Under the pieces are notes generated by a model. It had not been told where the DNA came from, ran no database searches, and worked only from the letters and a program-made list of their open reading frames with translations. Positions 25,375-33,694 of a DNA stretch of 64,000 nt are shown here, piece after piece (within the stretch, counting starts at the first letter, position 1; the number at the start of each line of letters is the position of its first letter). Made by a program: the position numbers and the translations under genes. This stretch comes from Microbacterium enclense (GTDB taxonomy: Bacteria; Actinomycetota; Actinomycetes; Actinomycetales; Microbacteriaceae): the NCBI RefSeq assembly GCF_001456955.1, contig NZ_KQ758467.1:654725-718724 (forward strand), in the 5' to 3' direction.

Positions 25375-25423
25375 TCCTTGACCATATCGAAAGAATCGAT
25401 GTTCTTACACCAAAATTCGCCGG

Positions 25424-25440
25424 AAAGTTGGTTTGCAAGG
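25424..25440. promoter_or_regulatory. Candidate RamB box upstream of pckG
   Basis: AAAGTTGGTTTGCAAGG contains TTTGCAA, the core of the RamB consensus known from Corynebacterium glutamicum (AAACTTTGCAAA-like). It lies about 50 bp before the pckG start, in the shared region with the ramB gene; a second AGTTTGCTC lies near 25465. Binding is inferred. Confidence 0.4.
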
Positions 25441-25491
25441 CTCCACCATGGAGGAACGACACCGAGTTTGCTCTCAACCGAGGAGAACGAC

Positions 25492-27375
25492 ATGGCTCTC
25501 GCCGACATCTTCAGCTCCACCCCGCGCACCGCCGCGCCCGCCGCTCGCACTCCCCGCCCCGGCTACGGAGTCCGTCCGGCCGTCGAGGGCCCGGGTCTCT
25601 CCGCCCTCACCGCGTGGGTCGACCAGGTCGCCGCGCTCACCCAGCCCGACCGCATCCACTGGGTCGACGGCTCGGCCGCCGAGAACGACGTGCTGCTGCG
25701 CGAGATGGTCGACGAGGGCAAGCTCATCAAACTCAACCCCGAGTGGCGTCCGGGTTCGTACCTGGCCCGCTCGCACCCCGGCGACGTCGCCCGCCTCGAG
25801 TCGCGCACCTACATCGCGTCCGAGAGCGAAGAGGATGCCGGTCCCACCAACAACTGGATCGCCCCGGCCGAGATCCGCCAGACGCTGAACGGTCTCTTCG
25901 AGGGATCCATGCGCGGACGCACGATGTACGTCGTGCCGTTCTCGATGGGCGCGGTCGGCGGTCCGCTGAGCCACATCGGCGTGCAGATCACCGACAGCGC
26001 CTACGCCGTGGCATCCATCGGCGTCATGACGCGGGTCGGCACGGCCGTGCTCTCGCAGATCGCCCAGGGCGCGCCGTGGGTGAAGACGGTCCACTCCGTC
26101 GGCGCTCCGCTCGCCCCGGGCGAGGCCGACGTCACCTGGCCCTGCAACGACGAGAAGTACATCGTGCACTTCCCCGACACCCTCGAGGTGTGGTCGTTCG
26201 GCTCGGGCTACGGCGGCAACGCGATCCTCGCCAAGAAGTGCTTCGCGCTGCGCATCGCCTCGGTCATCGGCCGCGACGAGGGGTGGCTCGCCGAGCACAT
26301 GCTGCTCATCCGCGTCATCGACCCGAAGGGCAAGGCCTACCACGTGGCCGCGGCCTTCCCGTCGGCGTGCGGCAAGACCAACCTCGCGATGCTGCGTCCC
26401 ACCATCCCCGGCTGGCGCGTCGAGACCCTCGGCGACGACATCACCTGGATCCGCCCCGGCGAAGACGGGCGCCTGTGGGCCATCAACCCCGAGGCCGGCT
26501 TCTTCGGCGTCGCCCCCGGCACCGGCGAGTCCACCAACGTCACCGCGATCGAGACGCTGTGGGGCAACACGATCTTCACGAACGTGGCCCTGCGCCCCGA
26601 CGGCGACGTGTGGTGGGAGGGCCTGACCGACGAGGCGCCCCCGCACCTCATCGACTGGCAGGGCAACCCGTGGACGCCCGCGTCGGGCCGCCCGGCCGCG
26701 CACCCCAACTCCCGTTTCACGGTCGGTGCCGCGCAGTGCCCGCAGATCGCTGAGGACTGGGAGGCGCCGCAGGGCGTACCGCTCGACGTCATCCTGTTCG
26801 GTGGCCGTCGCGCCACGAACGTGCCGCTGGTCGTCGAGGCCACCGACTGGTCGCACGGCGTCTTCATCGGCTCGACGGTTTCTTCGGAGAAGACCGCCGC
26901 GCAGGAGGGAACGGTCGGCGAACTCCGCCGCGACCCGTTCGCGATGCTCCCGTTCTGCGGCTACAACATGGGCGACTACTTCGGCCACTGGCTGAGCGTC
27001 GGCCAGAAGCTGCGCTTCGACCGCGCGCCGCGCATCTTCCAGGTCAACTGGTTCCGCAAGGGCGACGACGGCCGCTTCCTGTGGCCCGGATTCGGCGACA
27101 ACGCCCGCGTGATCGACTGGATCATCCGCCGCGTCGACGGACAGGTGGATGCCGTGGACAGCCCGATCGGACGCCTGCCCCGCGTCGAAGACCTGGAGCT
27201 TTCGGGCCTGGATCTGCCCGCGGCCGACCTCGACGAGCTCTTCTCGATCGACACGGCATCGTGGCTGGCCGAGGCCGATCTGACCGAGGAGTTCTACGAC
27301 ACCTTCGGCTCGCACCTGCCGGCCGCGCTGCGCGCCGAGCTCGCCGCTCTGCGCTACCGCCTGCAGCGGGCCTGA
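25492..27375 (+). CDS. pckG: Phosphoenolpyruvate carboxykinase (GTP)
   Basis: A 627-residue GTP-dependent PEP carboxykinase, interconverting oxaloacetate + GTP and PEP + CO2 + GDP in gluconeogenesis. The kinase loop FPSACGKTN begins at residue 289, with the reactive Cys293 and Lys295; upstream, MYVVPFSMG and downstream [11 protein letters not shown] and [11 protein letters not shown] are family signatures. ATG at 25492 after GAGGAG. The open frame continues far upstream through gabD in another frame, but that is a shadow. Transcription ends at the 13-bp hairpin 27379-27419. Probably regulated by the divergent RamB-like protein. Confidence 0.97.
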   Translation: MALADIFSSTPRTAAPAARTPRPGYGVRPAVEGPGLSALTAWVDQVAALTQPDRIHWVDGSAAENDVLLREMVDEGKLIKLNPEWRPGSYLARSHPGDVARLESRTYIASESEEDAGPTNNWIAPAEIRQTLNGLFEGSMRGRTMYVVPFSMGAVGGPLSHIGVQITDSAYAVASIGVMTRVGTAVLSQIAQGAPWVKTVHSVGAPLAPGEADVTWPCNDEKYIVHFPDTLEVWSFGSGYGGNAILAKKCFALRIASVIGRDEGWLAEHMLLIRVIDPKGKAYHVAAAFPSACGKTNLAMLRPTIPGWRVETLGDDITWIRPGEDGRLWAINPEAGFFGVAPGTGESTNVTAIETLWGNTIFTNVALRPDGDVWWEGLTDEAPPHLIDWQGNPWTPASGRPAAHPNSRFTVGAAQCPQIAEDWEAPQGVPLDVILFGGRRATNVPLVVEATDWSHGVFIGSTVSSEKTAAQEGTVGELRRDPFAMLPFCGYNMGDYFGHWLSVGQKLRFDRAPRIFQVNWFRKGDDGRFLWPGFGDNARVIDWIIRRVDGQVDAVDSPIGRLPRVEDLELSGLDLPAADLDELFSIDTASWLAEADLTEEFYDTFGSHLPAALRAELAALRYRLQRA

Positions 27376-27378
27376 TTC

Positions 27379-27419
27379 CGCTCGCTCCGCCCCGCCGATG
27401 CGCGGCGGCGGAGCGAGCG
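27379..27419 (+). terminator. Terminator after pckG
   Basis: Perfect 13-bp stem CGCTCGCTCCGCC and its complement (27379-27391, 27407-27419), with a short inner stem GCCG-ATGC-GCGGC in the 15-nt loop, immediately after the stop. Confidence 0.88.
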
Positions 27420-27471
27420 TCTCGACTCGACGCCCCTTCCGTTCTTGGCGCGCGGAGGGGGCGTCGTCCTG

Positions 27472-27567
27472 CCCCGCGGTGCCCGGCGCGTCCGGCGGGT
27501 CCGCCCCGCGGTGCCCGGCGCGGCCGGCGGGTTCGCCCCGCGGTGCCCGGCGCGGCCGGCGGGTTCG
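27472..27567. repeat. 32-bp tandem repeat, three copies
   Basis: Units start at 27472, 27504 and 27536, each beginning CCCCGCGGTGCCCGGCGCG. Copies 2 and 3 are nearly identical. This is the first part of a 1.3-kb gene-free stretch (27376-28683). Confidence 0.85.
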
Positions 27568-27675
27568 TTCCGCGCGGTCGTTGTGCGGCGCCGGGGTCGT
27601 GGTGCCGCCGCTCCGCGCGCCCCCGCCCGTGCGTTCGGGTGTCCCCGGCCGTGCGCCCGTGCGCCCTTCCCTCGC

Positions 27676-28361
27676 TGACTTGCGCCTTGTGCTCGCGGGA
27701 GGCGCTCTCCGCCGTGCACGCGGCGCAAGTCATCGGGGTGGGGCCGGGCCGTGGGCCGTAGCCGCGCGCATCCCCGGTGCCGTGTGCTCTTTCCTGGATG
27801 ACTTTCGCCTTGTGGTCGCGCGAGGCGCCGTCCGCCGTGCACGCGGCGCGAGTCATCGGGGCCCCGCCGTGGGCGGTAGCCGCGCGCCGCGGCCCTGTGC
27901 CGTGCGCTCTCTCATCGCTGACTTGCGCCTTAAGCTCGCGCGAAGCGCCCTCCGCCGTGCACGCGGCGCAAGTCATCGGGGTGGGGCCGGGCTGTGGGCC
28001 GTAGCCGCGCGACCCGCACGGTGCCGTGTGCCCATTCAACGCTGACTTGCGCCTTGTGCTCGCGCGAGGCGCTTTCCGCCGTGCACGCGGCGCAAGTCAT
28101 CGGGGTGGGGCCGGGCCGTGGGCCGTGGGCCATAGCCGCGCGCATCCCCGGTGCCGTGTGCCCTTTCCTGGATGACTTTCGCCTTGTGCTCGCGCGAGGC
28201 GCCGTAGGCCGTGCACGCGGCGCGAGTCATCGGGGTGGGCCCGGGCCGTGGGCCGTGGGCCGTAGCCGCGCGCCGCGGCCCTGTGCCGTGTGCCCATTCA
28301 ACGCTGACTTGCGCCTTGTGCTCGCGCAAGGCGCCCTCCGCCGTGCACGCGGCGCGAGTCA
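27676..28361. repeat. Array of six 57-bp palindromic elements with higher-order structure
   Basis: Six units of exactly 57 bp start at 27676, 27799, 27919, 28043, 28173 and 28305, spaced 120-132 bp. Each begins TGACTT(G/T)CGCC and ends GGCGC(A/G)AGTCA. Units 1, 3, 4 and 6 have TGACTTGCGCC after CGC; units 2 and 5 have TGACTTTCGCC after CTGGA. Spacers of units 2 and 5 resemble each other (CATCCCCGGTGCCGTGTG), as do those before 3 and 6, so the array looks like two copies of a three-unit block. No protein-coding signal is seen; spacers are repeats, not unique CRISPR-like spacers. Confidence 0.9.
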
Positions 28362-28517
28362 TCGGGGTGAGGCCCCACCGTGGGCGTGGGCGTGGGCGTG
28401 GGCCCGGGCCGTGGGCCCGGACGTGGCAGTGGGGAGCGGGGCCGGGCTGTCGGTGTGGCCGTCGGGCGCGGGCCCGGGCCATGGGCGCGCGCCGTGGGCG
28501 GTGAGCCGGCGCGGCGG

Positions 28518-28574
28518 TGACTTGCGGGAACGGTACCGCCACAGCCCCGTTTCGCGTGCACAAGGCCGAAGTCA
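28518..28574. repeat. 57-bp palindromic element, degenerate copy
   Basis: Begins TGACTTGCGGG and ends CCGAAGTCA, again 57 bp, after a G/C low-complexity stretch (GTGGGCGTGGGC words, 28380-28500). It closes the gene-free region before the ABC transporter. Confidence 0.65.
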
Positions 28575-28683
28575 CCACCGGCGGAGCAACGGCGGAGCCC
28601 CGGAGGCGCGGAGAAGGGGCCTGCAGAAGGGGCGGGGGAGGGCCGAGAGCGTGGGCGCGGCCCCCGCGACGGCCCCGCCCGCG

Positions 28684-30618
28684 TCAGACCAGAAGCTGGT
28701 GCTTCGCGAGATCCCGGTACAGGGGAGTGGATGCCACGAGCTCGCTGTGCGTACCCTGACCGACGACGCGGCCGTCTTGCAGCACGACGATGAGGTCGCT
28801 GTCGACGACCGTCGAGAGCCGATGCGCGATCACGAGCAGCGTGCGGTCGGTCGCGACGGCGTCGATGGCCTCGCGCATGCGCTGTTCGTTGACGCCGTCG
28901 AGCGACGAGGTCGATTCGTCGAGGAGCAGCACCGGGGGAGCGGCCAGCAGCGCTCGCGCAATCGCCAGGCGCTGACGCTCGCCGCCCGACAGCATGACGC
29001 CGTCTTCGCCCACCGGCGCGTCGACGCCGAGCGGGTTGCGCTCGAGCACGTCGCCGAGGTTCACGGCGCGCAGCACCCGCTCGCAGTCGGCATCGGATGC
29101 CGTGGGGGAGGCGAGGCGCAGATTGTCGGCGATCGTGCCGGCGAGCGTGGGGGCGTCTTGCTCGACGTATCCGAAGCGTGCGCGCAGTTCGTCGCGCGAC
29201 CGGTCGCGGGCGTCGACGCCGTCGATGAGGACGCTGCCGTCGGTGGGGTCGTAGAACCGCTCGACCAGCGAGAGGATCGTGCTCTTGCCCGCGCCCGACG
29301 GGCCGACCAGCGCGACCCGAGACCCGCGCGGAACGGTGAACGACACGCCCCGCAGCACCTCGTGATCGGTCTCGGCCGGCAGCTCGCCGGTGTCGAGATG
29401 CACGTCGGCCAGCACGGAGCGCGCTTCCTTCGCGGCGGCTTCGCGCGCCTTGACGACGTGGTCGGGGTAGCGGAACCGTACCTGACGGAACTCGATCGCC
29501 GCGGCATCCGTCGCCCGCGATCCGCGCGCCGTGACGGCGTCTCCGGTCGCGGCGGGTGCCTGCGGCTGTGAAACGGCACCGGCCGGCGTGCTCGCGCGCA
29601 CCCGGTCGCCGTCGTCTTCGAGGGGCAGGTCGAGCACTTCCTGGATGCGGCCCAACGCGCCCAGCGCCTGGTTCACCGAGGTGATGGCCCCGATCGCCGA
29701 GGCGAGCGGCTGCACGAGCAGGAAGAGGAAGATCACGAACGTGACGAGAGAGGCGACGTCGATGGCGCCGGAAGCCACCCGATACCCGCCCACACCCAGC
29801 ACGACCAGCAGCGACACCTGCAGGGCGACGAAGGCGATGGGCACGATCAGCGCCGACACGCGCGCGATGCGCACGCCCGCGGCGTACGCGGCAGTGGCGG
29901 TCTCGGTCACCGCCGCGATCTCGCGTTCGGTGGCGCCGGCGGCGCGGATGGTGCGGATGGAGCCCACCGCCCGCTCGACGCCCGACGACAGCTCGCCGAC
30001 CTTCGCCTGCTGGACGGCGGATGCCGAGCGGATGCGCGTGCTCAGCAGCACGACCACCGCGAGCGAGGCGCCGACGACCACGATGATGAGCACGAGCAGC
30101 AGCGGGTCGATGAACGCCATGGCGATCACGGCACCGATGAGGATGAGCGCGTTGCCCACGGCATCCGCGAACCCCTGGGTGAGCACCGCGTAGAGCAAGG
30201 TCGTGTCGGTGCCGACCCGCGAGACGAGGTCGCCGGTGCGGCGGGCGTCGAACTCGCTGACGGGCAGGCGCAGGATGCGGGCGATCAGCCGCTTGCGCGA
30301 CGAGTAGACCACCGCCGTGCCGGTGCGCTGCAGCAGGTAGTGCTGGAAGCCCGAGATGATCGACGACAGCACGACGAAGCCCACGAGCAACCACACCAGG
30401 GCCCCGAGCGGCACGGCGTTCTGCACCCGCGAGATGACCTCGCCCACGAGCAGCGGCTGCGCCAGCGTGGCGGCCGCGCCCAGCACGCTCAGCACCGCGA
30501 CGACGGCGAGCGTGCGCTTGTGCTCGAGCAGGAAGGGCAGCAGCTGACGGAACGACGCGCGCGGGCCCTCGGGCACGCGGCGGCCGCGTCGACCGCGCGC
30601 GGGAGCGGGAGAAGACAT
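28684..30618 (-). CDS. ABC transporter, fused permease and ATP-binding protein
   Basis: A 644-residue half-size exporter of the multidrug/lipid type. Six transmembrane segments lie in about residues 30-310, then the nucleotide-binding domain with Walker A GPSGAGKST, signature LSGGERQR, Walker B VLLLDEST and the switch His in IAHRLST. An unusual feature is a charged insertion of about 30 residues between the first strands of the ATPase domain (after FRYPDHVVKA, before HEVLRGVSF) and a Pro/Ala-rich segment just before it. ATG at 30618, GAGG about 8 bases upstream. It is monocistronic; it must act as a homodimer or pair with a partner elsewhere. Substrate unknown. Confidence 0.9.
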   Translation of the reverse strand: MSSPAPARGRRGRRVPEGPRASFRQLLPFLLEHKRTLAVVAVLSVLGAAATLAQPLLVGEVISRVQNAVPLGALVWLLVGFVVLSSIISGFQHYLLQRTGTAVVYSSRKRLIARILRLPVSEFDARRTGDLVSRVGTDTTLLYAVLTQGFADAVGNALILIGAVIAMAFIDPLLLVLIIVVVGASLAVVVLLSTRIRSASAVQQAKVGELSSGVERAVGSIRTIRAAGATEREIAAVTETATAAYAAGVRIARVSALIVPIAFVALQVSLLVVLGVGGYRVASGAIDVASLVTFVIFLFLLVQPLASAIGAITSVNQALGALGRIQEVLDLPLEDDGDRVRASTPAGAVSQPQAPAATGDAVTARGSRATDAAAIEFRQVRFRYPDHVVKAREAAAKEARSVLADVHLDTGELPAETDHEVLRGVSFTVPRGSRVALVGPSGAGKSTILSLVERFYDPTDGSVLIDGVDARDRSRDELRARFGYVEQDAPTLAGTIADNLRLASPTASDADCERVLRAVNLGDVLERNPLGVDAPVGEDGVMLSGGERQRLAIARALLAAPPVLLLDESTSSLDGVNEQRMREAIDAVATDRTLLVIAHRLSTVVDSDLIVVLQDGRVVGQGTHSELVASTPLYRDLAKHQLLV

Positions 30619-30684
30619 GCAGACCTCGGGAAAGGAAATGGGGTTGCTTCGACCGTACCTCCCGTCGCTATGCGCGGGCCGCAG

Positions 30685-30827
30685 TGCACAACTCCTGCTG
30701 TGGCTGCACCGGCGCGGAGCGTCAGCGCCGGTCCGCAGCGTTGTGCAGGAGGTGTGCTCGCGCCGGCCCGGGCCGCGCAGGTGGAGGGGGGAGTCGGGGG
30801 GACAGGCGGCTGGTGCACACCTCCTGC
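30685..30827. repeat. Short inverted and direct repeats upstream of the ABC exporter
   Basis: The word TGCACA(A/C)CTCCTGC occurs at 30685-30698 and 30814-30827, and inverted (GCAGGAGGTGTGC) at 30745-30757. The 330-bp gap between the ABC and MFS genes holds no gene; besides these words it carries the terminator at 30895-30928. Confidence 0.65.
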
Positions 30828-30894
30828 CAGAAGCCCCCGAGCGCCCCGCCACCTCCCGCCCACGTCGCATTGAGCCCTGCGTCGCTGAGAACGA

Positions 30895-30928
30895 CGGATG
30901 CCACGAGGCCCAGGCCCCGTGGCATCCG
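30895..30928 (-). terminator. Terminator after MHS transporter
   Basis: Perfect 11-bp stem CGGATGCCACG / CGTGGCATCCG with a 12-nt loop containing a GGCC-CA-GGCC inner pairing, 20 bp after the stop of the minus-strand MFS gene. Confidence 0.85.
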
Positions 30929-30948
30929 ATGCTCTGCGACGAACCGCG

Positions 30949-32400
30949 TTACGGCGCGATCGCTCCGGCGGCGATGTTGTCGTCGTAGTCGACGTCTTTC
31001 GTCTCGGGCGAGAGCACGAGGGCGATGAGCGTCAGCACGCCCATGGCCGACAGGTACAGACCGACCAGCCACGGGTTGCCCTCGCCGGTGGCCCACAGCG
31101 CCACCGCGACGATCGGCGCGAGAGCGGCACCGAGGATCGACGAGACGTTGTACGAGATGGCCGACCCGGTGTAGCGGGTGTTCGTCGGGAACAACTCGGG
31201 CAGCACCGCACCCATGGGGCCGAAGGTCGCGCCCATCAGCAGGAAGCCGAACACGAGGAACGCCTGCACGAGTGCGCCGGTGAACTTCGGATCCGCGTGC
31301 GGCAGCAGGAACACCGAGAACGTCAGGCCGAACACGATGATCGCGATGGTCACGCCGATGAGCAGGCGCTTGCGCCCGATCGCATCGGCCACCGGGCCCG
31401 ACAGCATGGTGAAGACGCCGAAGAACACCACGCCGATGATCTGCATGATGACGAAGTCGGTGTAGCCGAAGCCGAGCCCCGGCACGTAGGCGGCGGCGTC
31501 GAAGGCGGTGCCGGCCTTCTCGGCCGCGGCGGCGGCGCCCTCGATCGTCGGCTTGGTGCCGTACGAGAGCGTGAAGCTCGTCATCAGGTAGAACAGCACG
31601 TACGTCGCCAGCATGATGAACGTGCCGAGGATCAGCTGCTTCCAGTTGCGGCGCACGACCTCGCCGAGCGGGAACTTGCGGATGACACCGCTCTTCTCGG
31701 CCTTCGCGAACGACTCGCTCTCGACGAGCTTGAGGCGCACGTAGAGGCCGACGATGACCATCACGGCCGAGAACAGGAACGGCACGCGCCAGCCCCAGGC
31801 GAGGAACTCCGCCGAGCGCTGCGCGGTGCCGTCGGGGTGCGGCAGCGCGAAATTGATGACGAGGAACACCGTATTGGCGATGATGAAGCCGATGGGGGCG
31901 CCCAACTGCGGGAACGTGCCGAACAGGGCGCGCTTGCCCTTCGGGGCGTTCTCGGTCGCGACCAGTGCCGCACCCGACCACTCGCCGCCGAGGGCGAAGC
32001 CCTGCGCGAGGCGCATGATCAGCAGCAGCACGGCCGCCCAGACGCCGATCTCGTTGAACGTGGGCAGGCAGCCGATGAGGAAGGTGGCGACACCCATCGT
32101 GAGAAGGGATGCCACGAGCGTGGCCTTGCGACCGAAGCGGTCGCCGAAGTGGCCGAACACGATGGCGCCGAGGGGGCGCGCGACCATGGCGGCGCCGAAG
32201 ACGCTGAACGACAGCAGCAGCGAGGTGGTGTCGTTGCCGGTGGGGAAGAACAGCACCGGGAAGACGAGCACCGCCGCGGTGGCGTAGGCGTAGAAGTCGT
32301 AGAACTCGATCGTCGTGCCGACCAGGCTCGCGGTGATGACACGCGAGCGTGGGTTGGCCGGGGCGACGGCGGAGCGGGTGGTGGGGGATGAGGAGGTCAT
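30949..32400 (-). CDS. MFS transporter, metabolite:H+ symporter (MHS) family
   Basis: A 483-residue membrane protein with twelve predicted segments; GTTIEFYDFYAY, GHFGDRFGRKATL and GFALGGEWSGAAL mark the MHS family of organic-acid/proton symporters. It differs from the MHS protein at 7346-8728 (about 30% alike by eye) and contains a longer loop between segments 7 and 8 (about residues 290-305). ATG at 32400 with only a weak AGGCG upstream. Standing alone between an ABC exporter and a small membrane protein, it gives no clue to its substrate. Confidence 0.88.
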   Translation of the reverse strand: MTSSSPTTRSAVAPANPRSRVITASLVGTTIEFYDFYAYATAAVLVFPVLFFPTGNDTTSLLLSFSVFGAAMVARPLGAIVFGHFGDRFGRKATLVASLLTMGVATFLIGCLPTFNEIGVWAAVLLLIMRLAQGFALGGEWSGAALVATENAPKGKRALFGTFPQLGAPIGFIIANTVFLVINFALPHPDGTAQRSAEFLAWGWRVPFLFSAVMVIVGLYVRLKLVESESFAKAEKSGVIRKFPLGEVVRRNWKQLILGTFIMLATYVLFYLMTSFTLSYGTKPTIEGAAAAAEKAGTAFDAAAYVPGLGFGYTDFVIMQIIGVVFFGVFTMLSGPVADAIGRKRLLIGVTIAIIVFGLTFSVFLLPHADPKFTGALVQAFLVFGFLLMGATFGPMGAVLPELFPTNTRYTGSAISYNVSSILGAALAPIVAVALWATGEGNPWLVGLYLSAMGVLTLIALVLSPETKDVDYDDNIAAGAIAP

Positions 32401-32610
32401 GAGCGCCTGACGAGAGGGTCGAACGGTCGCGTCCGGGGTCGGACGCGGCGGTGTCGCGCGCGCTCGCGGGGGTGGGTGCGAGTGTGGAGGCGAAGAATCA
32501 CCGGGACGTCCCCGCGTCAGGGGCGTCAGACCCTCCAGTCTATGCGTGCGCTGAGTGAACGCCGCACGTGTGCGCCCCTTTGTGAGAGGAGCGTTGGCGC
32601 GCCGGGGCGA

Positions 32611-32964
32611 TCAGCGCCAGATGACCGCCAGCGCCGCGTTGAGCAGGGTCAGGATGCCGATGAGCCAGAAGATCGCGGAAGGCAGCGCGTCCGTGCGCTT
32701 CTGCCTCGCCGATCCGATGCCGAGCAGGGCGCCGATCACGAGCAGCACGACGAGCTTGATCGCGATCTTCGTGTAGTTCAGGTCGTGGTCGAGGCCCCAG
32801 GGAGCCGACAGCGCCAGGCCCGACAGCAGGGAGATCCCGAGGGCGGGGTTCATCAGCCGGGTGATGCGGTTGCGGCGCGCCACCGCCTCGACGACCCACG
32901 CGCCGAACAGCACCGCGAAGCCGACGAGGTGCACGAGGATGACGACGTTGCGCAGGATCTCCAT
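32611..32964 (-). CDS. Small integral membrane protein, four segments
   Basis: A 117-residue protein of unknown function with four hydrophobic segments (about residues 5-25, 40-55, 68-82, 95-115) and short charged loops. Homologous small proteins of this layout are common in Microbacteriaceae (general knowledge; not searched). The ATG at 32964 has no Shine-Dalgarno, but CATAAT stands 9 bases upstream, so the mRNA may be leaderless with this as the -10 box. Confidence 0.72.
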   Translation of the reverse strand: MEILRNVVILVHLVGFAVLFGAWVVEAVARRNRITRLMNPALGISLLSGLALSAPWGLDHDLNYTKIAIKLVVLLVIGALLGIGSARQKRTDALPSAIFWLIGILTLLNAALAVIWR

Positions 32965-33040
32965 ACGGGTCAGATTATGGATGCCGTGCCGCGGTCGCCA
33001 GCAAGGCGGGCCTCACCGTGGGTCTCGGCGCAGCCGCCAC

Positions 33041-33190
33041 GATGAGGTCCCTGAGCCTGTCGAAGGGTCCGGCCCCCGCGGTGCCCCCGGTGGCTTCGAC
33101 GGGCTCAGCCACCGAGATGAGGTCCCTGAGCCTGTCGAAGGGACCGGCCCCCGCGGTGCCCCCGGTGGCTTCGACGGGCTCAGCCGCCTC
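33041..33190. repeat. 75-bp tandem duplication of TTCGACAGGCTCA-family repeats
   Basis: Two 75-bp units start at 33041 and 33116. Each holds an inverted CCTGAGCCTGTCGAAGGG and, further right, TGGCTTCGACGGGCTCAGCC, so the region forms several alternative hairpins. It lies in the 256-bp gap between the small membrane protein and the end of ribH, and may end the riboflavin transcript. Confidence 0.9.
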
Positions 33191-33220
33191 GGGCCTCCGA
33201 GCCCGCCCGGTCGACCGGGC

Positions 33221-33694
33221 TCAGCCGCGCAGCTCCCGCAAGACCAGAGCCGTGCGGATCGCCGCGTCGGCGGCCTCCTCGCCCTTGTCCTCCTTGGAGC
33301 CCTCGAGTCCCGCGCGGTCGAGACCCTGCTGCTCGTCGTCCAGCGTCAGCACGCCGAAACCGACGGGCTTGCCGGCGTCGAGCGCAACGCGCGTCAGGCC
33401 GTCGGTCGCCGCCGACGACACGAATTCGAAGTGCGGCGTCCCCCCGCGGATGATCACCCCGAGCGCCACCACGGCATCCGCCCCGCCCTCGAACGCCGCG
33501 CGAGCGGCGACCGGCAGCTCGAACGAACCGGGCACCCGCACGATGCGGTACGTCGCGCCCGTGGCATCCAGGATCCGCTTCGCCCCGGCGATGAGGCCGT
33601 TCGTGATGACCTCGTGCCACGTGCCGGCGATGACGACGATGTTCAGGTCGGAGGCGTCGACGCCCCCGGTCTCGGGTGCTCCACTGCCGGCCAT
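33221..33694 (-). CDS. ribH: 6,7-dimethyl-8-ribityllumazine synthase
   Basis: A 157-residue lumazine synthase, which joins 5-amino-6-ribitylaminouracil with 3,4-dihydroxy-2-butanone 4-phosphate. Family motifs are PGSFELP, GVIIRGGTPHFEFV (catalytic His) and GVLTLDDEQQGLDR. ATG at 33694 overlaps the ribBA stop as TGATG. The last gene of the riboflavin operon. Confidence 0.97.
   Translation of the reverse strand: MAGSGAPETGGVDASDLNIVVIAGTWHEVITNGLIAGAKRILDATGATYRIVRVPGSFELPVAARAAFEGGADAVVALGVIIRGGTPHFEFVSSAATDGLTRVALDAGKPVGFGVLTLDDEQQGLDRAGLEGSKEDKGEEAADAAIRTALVLRELRG

Noticed and set aside
22375..27375. A 5-kb open frame covering gabD, ramB and pckG
   Set aside because: Only its last part (from 25492) is real pckG; the rest is out of frame with gabD and antisense to ramB, as expected from low stop frequency at high GC.
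27676..28361. Possible CRISPR array (regular repeats with spacers)
   Set aside because: Repeats are 57 bp palindromes and the spacers (60-75 bp) are themselves repeats of each other rather than unique; no cas genes are present.
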